Assembly (NCBI GenBank): GCA_035222895.1
Contig: JAVYIG010009884.1
Coordinates: 1 to 64,000, forward strand
Source of the DNA: Strongylocentrotus droebachiensis
Taxonomy: Eukaryota > Echinodermata > Echinoidea > Camarodonta > Strongylocentrotidae
Length of the DNA stretch: 64,000 nt
Direction: 5' to 3'
Positions 58,051 through 64,000 of this stretch are shown here, in pieces. A model generated the notes under the pieces. It worked only from the letters and a program-made list of their open reading frames with translations. It did no database searches and was not told the origin of the DNA. Every line of letters begins with the position of its first letter. Position 1 is the first letter of the stretch. A program made the position numbers and the translations under genes.

Positions 58051-58941
58051 CTAGAGAAAGATAGTAGATGCGTTGAACATGTATGTCACAATGAAATATT
58101 GTATGGAAACGTTTGTGTCCATGTTCAGTGGATTTACAAGCCTCGACTTATGCATAGCTGTGACCCAGCTAAAGCACATATCGTGATGACATTAGCATGA
58201 TTAGTGTAGCTATGGTCCTACTCTTACCATAGGCGGGGCACATGTGAATAAAAGGGATACTTTCTGGTCTCTCTCTCTCTCTCTCAGTCCATTTCTTTCT
58301 TTCCCTTTTCCCTTTGACGTTTTCATTGTTTTCACATTTTGATTGGGAGAGATGCATCTGTATTTTGATAGTACTTTATTACTGTGCGAAGATTTCCTAT
58401 TAAAGATAAACTTGAGTTCTGGTAATGCGATTGCATTGTGAAAGAAAAGGTGTGGAATGGATCAGAAAAGTTGATCATATAGCATGTAAGTAATGGTGTG
58501 TAATGCAAGGTTCTGGAGTCATCAAAATCATCATAAATTTCGCAGAGTCTTGGTAAAGTAACAATCACTAACACAGAAATATGTATATGGGACAACACAC
58601 ATGGTGTCGGGGCTAGTACTACCCTGATTTCCTTATCTTTCTATGCTCATTACTCAGCCAGTATACATTTTCTTCCAAAATTGTTTGGCACATGACATTT
58701 ATTTGTAATCTTGAACATTCAGTGTAAGTTTCGTTAGATTCTGTGAGAATTCATTTTCTTTTTTTACCAGAACTCAAGTTTAGCTTTAACGTGCAGAAAT
58801 TTCCTACTTAAACGCTAATCTCAATATAGTAAAAAGGAAGTGAGATGGGTAATAAAGAGAGAAGGAAAGACAGAAAGAAAGTGAAATAGTAATATGATAA
58901 TCATAATCATGAGAACGTGTAAAAGTTTAGTATAAACGTAC

Positions 58942-59151
58942 TTCTTTTAATTTACCGGTCTCCTTTGCCTTTTCGATGATCTTCCTCGCGATCTTTTTGT
59001 TGCCCTCGTTGAAGGCGATGTGGAGCGTGGTGTCGTAGTTATCATCGTACACCGTCAGGTCGGCTCCCTTGTTGATGAGAAGGATGGCGATGTCGATCTT
59101 CCCGTAAAGGCATGCCAGCAACAGCGGGGTCGTATTGCGTTTATCCGCTTT
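58942..59151 (-). CDS. TRPA1: Gene B exon 5, two ankyrin repeats
   Basis: 210 bases, phase 0 to 0, donor GTACGT. Cores TTPLLLACLYGKIDIAILLI and YDTTLHIAFNEGNKKIARKI. The second core has TTLH where the consensus is TPLH, a mild sign of relaxed constraint compared with gene A. Confidence 0.9.
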
Positions 59152-59469
59152 CTATAAATGAAAAGGACATTGATCCACGGACATTGTTTATATAGGTCTG
59201 TCTGAAGTATGTACACGCAAAAAACTGAGGTGCAAAATGTTGGGTGCTGAGTGAGATTCTGCACTTGAAGTGCCAAAATCAGCACTTGACGGGTTAACTT
59301 TAACAAGGAAACCGAAACGTGCTGAATATTTGAGTGCAGAAAACGAGTGCTATAACAATATGCAGCACTTAACATCGAGTGCTGACTGCATAACCTGATC
59401 TGATTGGTCGGTTAGTATAGTAGCTGTTACCTTGTGAATATTTGTTTTTGAATCAAATTCAGCTAAGAG

Positions 59470-60138
59470 TTCTTACATTCTTCATTCTCCAGGTCAATAC
59501 CCAAGGCCTCAAAAGTCTGAATAACTTTGCTCCTTAAACTGTCAACAACATCAGTATTCAAAGCTGTTGCAGCAGATAACACTCTGTTTGTCATAGCATG
59601 GGTCATGTTGGTGTTTGATAAAAGAGAACCAATGAAAAATGCAGCTGGTCTCACTATGAACATGACAGACAATGAAAGCGGACAAAATATACAGTTCCTC
59701 AGGTAGACAAAGGAACATCCCTTGACTGCTATTATGTAAAATGTGTAGAACAGGTGAATATGCATGTGACACCTGTTCTACACATTTTTACATAATATAA
59801 TAGCAGTGAAGGAATGTTCCTTTGTCTACCTAAGGAACTGTATATTTTGTCCGCTTTCATTGTCTGTCATATTCATAGTGTCTTGTACTGTCATTATGCA
59901 TTGCTCCATCTTGTTCTTGTAGTAGGCCTATCCTATCATCATCATCATCAAATGCATCATCTGCTGCAGGATTATGCACTTCACCAACAGCAACACCCAA
60001 ATCAGCATCAACTAGACCCTCCATACCCTGTACAACTTCAGGTTCAGGTTCTTCTTGTGGATGTTGGTTTAATAAATGTTTTCCTGTAAGAGTTGAAAGT
60101 GGTAAATGACGAAGGACATCCACCTTGACCACATACCA
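59470..60138 (-). other. Captured exon-like reading frame, unknown protein
   Basis: Outside the nested MITE, one frame runs from VDVLRHLPLSTLTGKH through an acidic stretch (AADDAFDDDDDR) to NDSTR, then on the other side PAAFFIGSLLSNTNMTHAMT and LRSKVIQTFEALGID. It is bounded by a possible acceptor (GGTCAAG before GTGGATG) and a possible donor (GAAT followed by GTAAGA). I do not recognise the protein. It looks like a gene piece carried inside a transposon, not a resident gene. Confidence 0.45.
59652..59880. mobile_element. Palindromic MITE, second copy, nested
   Basis: 229 bases, near-perfect palindrome: CACTATGAACATGACAGACA at the left and the complement ending ATTCATAGTG at the right, TCT on both sides. 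Same family as 39,572-39,837, shared arm words GTAGACAAAGGAACA and ACAAAATATACAGTTCCT. Confidence 0.88.
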
Positions 60139-60514
60139 AATGTAGATGGGGCATGTCAAACAACGCATGAGTTAGCACTTGCACAAGGGCTATTCTGCTA
60201 GCACCCAAAAGAGAGCAAAACTTGGCACTTTAAGTGCACAACAGTCTGCTCCTTTGGGTGCTAGCAAAGTAGCCCGGGTGCAAGTGCTAACTCAGCACTT
60301 CGAGTGCAGTCACTATGCGAGCTCCTAAAAAGTGCTAAAATTGAATCTTTAAGTGCTAAATTTAGCACAACAGTCAGCTCCTTTGGGTGCTAGCAAAGTA
60401 GCCCGGGTGCAAGTGCTAACTCAGCACTTCGAGTGCAGTCACTATGCGAGCTCCTAAAAAGTGCTAAAATTGAATCTTTAAGTGCTAAATTTAGCACTTT
60501 TTTTTTTGAGTGTA

Positions 60515-60810
60515 GGGTTGTGGTCTATTGGGTGAGTCTCTGGACTGTGAACAACAGGATGCGGGGTTCGAATTCCTTCAGCGGCATTTATGTCCTTTGC
60601 CAAGATACGGCCCGGGCAACCTGTCAATCTACGTTTGCGATGGTCGGTGAGGTTAATCGGTACTTGATACGTACTACAATGGCAGCCGTGGTTAAGCCGG
60701 GAGTAATAATAATGGAGTGCCAGGAGTGACATTTTACTATACTATGAGTGCTTTACAAGAACCACTGTGAGACCTTTTACTTCATTTGATTTGTGCAGGG
60801 CATATCAGTA
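60515..60810 (+). mobile_element. tRNA-derived SINE in gene B intron 4
   Basis: GTTGTGGTCTATTGGGTGAG head and an intact B box GGGTTCGAATTCC, then GGCAGCCGTGGTTAAGCC. Orthologous to the copy at 8,155 in gene A. The 1.3 kb TA element inserted immediately upstream of it. Confidence 0.78.
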
Positions 60811-60976
60811 TTGTTAATATTCTTGAGACTGACTTGAGATTACGACTTGAATTAATATTGCAAATATCTTTTTATTTGTCACCTCTACACTTAGAGGCAG
60901 ATTTCTCAAACTCCAATTATTTTCACGACATAACATAGAAGCAAAGCAAGTTCCATAGTCTTAGCTTGTTATTTAC

Positions 60977-61159
60977 GTTTAGTTCAGTATCACTCTTAGA
61001 AAGAAGTTGAACCACAGCTTCAGTGTTGCCTTGTAAAGTGGCGATGTGAAGTGGAGTGCGCCCTCTGCTGTCCTCGGCATTCACATCGGCATTTTTCGAC
61101 ATCAAGAATATCACGACGCCTCCATCAGGAAGTCTCGATATCCTTTTGGCCGACTCAAC
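60977..61159 (-). CDS. TRPA1: Gene B exon 4, ankyrin repeats
   Basis: 183 bases, 61 codons, phase 0 to 0. The acceptor is GAG where gene A has CAG. Core SRGRTPLHIATLQGNTEAVV. Three codons longer than gene A near its start (SRLPDGG against SDEG). Confidence 0.87.
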
Positions 61160-61489
61160 CTCATAAAAAAAGTGATAAAAACTTAATTTTCACTACCTTT
61201 TAGTATTAACATCACAAAGGCTGATTTATATTTTTCTCTCCATTTGTCTCCATCAATGAATAATAATATAAATCTATTTCTATTTTTACACAGATCGGCT
61301 TTCGTAAAATGGAGTCCTGTTAAATGAACAAAGGCTATATAACTCTTTAAAAAAAATAAAAAAATATTGAAAATAAAACTTAACGACATAATTTTAATAA
61401 TTTTTTGATTCGTTAAAATGTCTATAATTGTTATATATATTTTTGTAATTGCCTACATGGTGCAAAAACGCAGTATACCGGGAACAGAT

Positions 61490-62128
61490 TAGTCCAGAAT
61501 CTGGCCTGTTTAATTTTGATCTCCACCACACCAACGCTACCTCCTCCTACATACTTGCTACCAGCCGATGATGGCGTGATCATTAAATTAGGACGCCCCC
61601 ACGGCAGCGAGGGGAAAAGCTCGATTAATTCCAATGAAACCGCTCGCGTAAAGTCTAATCTGTAGTGCCTGTACTGAATATGACTTGTGTTGTGTTGTCG
61701 ATGTACTCTGTGTTGTTGGTACGTGGCCGAGGACATGTATATTATGTTCACGCTCTTTGTGCCATGGTGTCGCATATAATATAATACTGCCGTCACTGTT
61801 TATTGCATAAGACATCTATTTTGTTTTCTTGTTTTCCTTTAGATGTCTTTCATCGTTTCCTTCTCTAGATCTACATGTTAAGTACAATTCCCTTTATAAT
61901 ACACTGCACTGCATTGCTAGGTCCTCGTACTCCGATTCGGTCTAGTCTAGACTCTTCGCGAGCGGTTTCATTGGAATTAATCGAGAAAATCCCCTCGCTG
62001 CCGTGTAAATAAAAAATACGCCACCCCCCCCCCCCCCCCCCGGCGAATGAGTTTGTTGATAACGCCATCTTCGACGGCTTGAATCAAGTGTGTAGGGAAT
62101 TGTAAAGGACCGGGCAGATTCTGGACTA
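61490..62128. mobile_element. 640-bp hAT-like inverted-repeat element
   Basis: Ends TAGTCCAGAATCTG and CAGATTCTGGACTA, with further inverted homology inside (GAGCGGTTTCATTGGAATTA against its complement near 61,635). GGAACAG is repeated at both flanks (61,481 and 62,129). Gene A has a single GGAACA at about 9,873. It contains a poly(C) tract at about 62,024. Confidence 0.78.
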
Positions 62129-62187
62129 GGAACAGGTGTACTTATGAAATAACATTCAATAATAATGAATTTATGAATGTCCCTAAC

Positions 62188-62261
62188 TTTTACTGGGTCT
62201 TTCTTTGCACCAGCCGCTAAATGAAGAGGACGACGATCAGCTTCACCCACATCGTCGACGT
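62188..62261 (-). CDS. TRPA1: Gene B exon 3, ankyrin repeat
   Basis: 74 bases, phase 1 to 0, acceptor TATCTAG. The donor is GTTAGG, weaker than GTAAGG in gene A. Core DRRPLHLAAGAKKDPVK. The reading frame continues into the intron without a stop for some distance, so the end is set by comparison with gene A. Confidence 0.84.
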
Positions 62262-62984
62262 CTAGATAGCATGTGACGACAGATGATTGGTTGCCAGATA
62301 TATCAGCAGTCAGCAGTGCATGACAGCGACACATAAATAGACGATAGTGGAAGAGGGAATATGTGGAGGGATAAAGAAATAAAGGAGGAGATAGAGCGTG
62401 ATCATTGGATGGAGCGAGGGAGGAGGGAGAGAGAGAGAGAGAGAAAGAGAAAGAAAAAATTCACTCACTATTTCAAAACAACGATGTTTATTTATTTTGT
62501 TATTCCTTGAGGTGTCGTCATTAACCTCTAAAACCATTAACCCATCGTCACCTTACCGTAGGACCCTTTACGTACACACCATCTCCAGAGCAATTCAGCA
62601 TCAATACCTCATCTCTAGCACAGCGAATTCCTCATCGACATCTTACTACGACTACCAGCCCCATGCTTGCATTTTATCCCTCCACCACCAATTCCACAAA
62701 GACACCGTCCTACCACCATCTGCACCACCCCCTCGATGACTAATCGCCATCGACATTCTGCACTCATACATCCGACATCACCCGGCCACCTTTGATCCCC
62801 AAACAACACATTCCCTCCATCATCTCCTACACACCTCCACCAACAGTTGCCATCGTCTCGATCGATATCACCCCTCCACCACCGGTTACCCTAAAGACAC
62901 ATTTCCTCAATTTCACCTGCAACACCCCTCGATCAACAATCCCCATCAGCTCCCCTGCATCCATTCCTCAAACGTCAACCCTAC
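62262..62984. other. Gene B intron 2
   Basis: A short 0.7 kb intron with an (AG)n tract at 62,425-62,455 and CACC-rich sequence. It is the uninserted counterpart of gene A's 9.3 kb intron 2. Confidence 0.65.
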
Positions 62985-63156
62985 CTACCCCATGTTGAAG
63001 CAGGAGCTTCACCATGTCTAGGTTGTCGATTCCGGCCGCGTAGTGCAGCGCACTGTAGTTCTTGGTGTCGTGCTCCGACACTGAGTCGGCTCTATCGCCC
63101 GGGTCAGTTTCATTCAGAAGCTGCCGAAGCTCCGCAAGTTGGCCCGCCCTCGCGAC
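62985..63156 (-). CDS. TRPA1: Gene B exon 2, first ankyrin repeats
   Basis: 172 bases, phase 0 to 1, CTCAG acceptor and GTAGGG donor. It encodes VARAGQLAELRQLLNETDPG and the ankyrin core SALHYAAGIDNLDMVKLLL. Boundaries are identical to gene A exon 2. Exon 1 is not found in the 840 bases to the right edge. Confidence 0.9.
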
Positions 63157-64000
63157 CTGAGATGCGAAAAATATAAATCTAGCAACATATTTACCAAGAA
63201 CACAAAATATCTCAACGAGATAAAACATAATCATACAACCTTGACTTGTTAATGATTTTATATGAACAAATTTGCGTGAATATTGAGCAAACCGGATTGA
63301 TATTTAAATTTAGATATCATAAAGAAAGAAAGATCGATGGTTTCCAGAAGCAGTAGCAGAATTGGTGTACTGGTGCAGCAGTAGTACGTACTTTGGGAAG
63401 TAGCAACAGTCCCGGCCCCCCACTCAGTGTTATTTAGGGTACGCATATGCTTGTTCCCTCTTTTTGAAAGACCCCCTATCTGAGGACTGCCAACATTTCC
63501 GAACCCCCCCTTTCGCGGGCTTTTCCTGCCTTGGAGACCCCCCCTAAATCATGAAAAATGCTCAATGTACCCCCCTAAATTCGGAATAATTTCTCAGGAG
63601 TCCAAAAAGATGAGAGAAAAAAAGAAAATTAACCCCCTTTTTAAAGAAATCTCCGGGTGAAAAGTTAATACACCCCTTTTTTTACAATTCTTGGGCCGGA
63701 CTTTGTCGCACGAAAAGTACCCCTTTACCGGACATTTTGGTAACACGCATGGGGTCCGTCCGTTCTCGGAGTGGGGGGGGGGGGGGGGGGGGGCGGGGCA
63801 ACAGTAGTAGTTGTCGTGGTTTAGTAGTAGTAGTAGTAGTAGTAGTAGTAATGTTGGTGGTAGTAGTGGTAGTAGTGGCGGTGGTGTTAGTGGTATAGAG
63901 TTCTAGGACAATGACCCCCTAAACAATCAGCCCCCTGTCAATGTCCAGCGGCAAAATTATCCCCAAGGACAATACCCCCCCCCCCCCCCCCCGGATAACC
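63157..64000. other. Right edge: gene B intron 1, low complexity
   Basis: Homology to gene A continues only to about 63,270. Beyond it are ACCCCC-rich imperfect repeats (63,460-63,730), a G-tract of about 22 at 63,772, (TAG)n at 63,818-63,890 and poly(C) near the end. No exon 1 is visible. Confidence 0.6.

Larger units (their letters stand above)
59214..60512. mobile_element. 1.3 kb TA-flanked element with captured exon-like segment
   Basis: Ends CACGCAAAAAACTGAGGTGC and GCACTTTTTTTTTTGAGTG, inverted, each flanked by TA. Subterminal regions are full of AGTGCT/AGCACT words, with a direct repeat of about 150 bases at 60,210-60,500. The minus strand between about 60,140 and 59,470 carries an open frame interrupted only by a nested MITE. 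Gene A has the empty site near 8,150. No transposase is recognised. Confidence 0.78.
39830..63156 (-). pseudogene. TRPA1: Gene B: TRPA1-like channel, exons 2-23, ankyrin half disrupted
   Basis: Exons 2-12 (ankyrin repeats) and 13-23 (pre-S1 linker, S1-S6, coiled coil) join in consistent phase and encode about 1,200 residues, close to the roughly 1,100 usual for TRPA1. Exon 1 lies beyond the right edge. Two lesions are visible. Exon 6 has one extra base in a homopolymer and runs to an early stop. Exon 7 is split by a LINE at 54,652-56,230 with loss of about 19 bases. All eleven membrane and C-terminal exons are open with good splice sites, so decay is recent, the ankyrin lesions are bypassed, or the frameshift is an assembly error. 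The LINE insertion is too large to be a sequencing error. I call it a probable pseudogene, not a certain one. Confidence 0.75.

Overview
This is eukaryotic DNA: AT-rich, with small phase-matched exons, GT-AG introns and dense transposon debris. The channel family, the roughly 0.5-1 kb introns, the poly(C)/poly(G) tracts and the repeat style suggest a marine invertebrate deuterostome, most likely an echinoderm such as a sea urchin. The species is inference.

The window is organised around two tandem copies, both on the minus strand, of a gene for a TRPA1-like cation channel (N-terminal ankyrin repeats, six membrane segments, C-terminal coiled coil). Gene A starts at 32,998. It has a short exon 1, a 12.5 kb intron 1, then ankyrin exons 2-12 between 20,434 and 1,584, and it runs off the left edge before its membrane exons. 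All 12 visible exons are open and in phase. Gene B enters from the right edge (exon 1 lies outside). Its ankyrin exons 2-12 lie between 63,156 and 51,465, and its membrane and C-terminal exons 13-23 between 48,219 and 39,830. All junction phases agree through exon 23.

Gene B carries two lesions in its ankyrin half: a one-base expansion in exon 6, and a 1.6 kb LINE inserted in exon 7 with loss of about 19 bases of exon. Its pore half is open. Its stop codon lies inside the terminal repeat of a 266-bp palindromic MITE. Exons 6-8 together form a phase 0-0 block, so skipping them would remove both lesions and keep frame.

Because the two copies share intron sequence, each acts as an empty-site control for the other. 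Gene A received a 5.4 kb hAT-like composite foldback (11,268-16,670) carrying two inverted 440-bp MITEs, a decayed Ty3/gypsy fragment (about 16.97-18.93 kb), a pair of inverted TA-flanked MITEs in intron 5, and a 5'-truncated LINE next to exon 2. Gene B received the exon 7 LINE, a 431-bp TIR element, a 1.3 kb TA-flanked element with a captured exon-like reading frame, and a 640-bp hAT-like element. Intron 1 of gene A (20.4-32.9 kb) is almost wholly repeats, including a unit array dense in AGGTCA direct repeats. The 33-39 kb spacer has gene A's putative promoter, simple repeats and a tRNA-derived SINE, and no supported gene.
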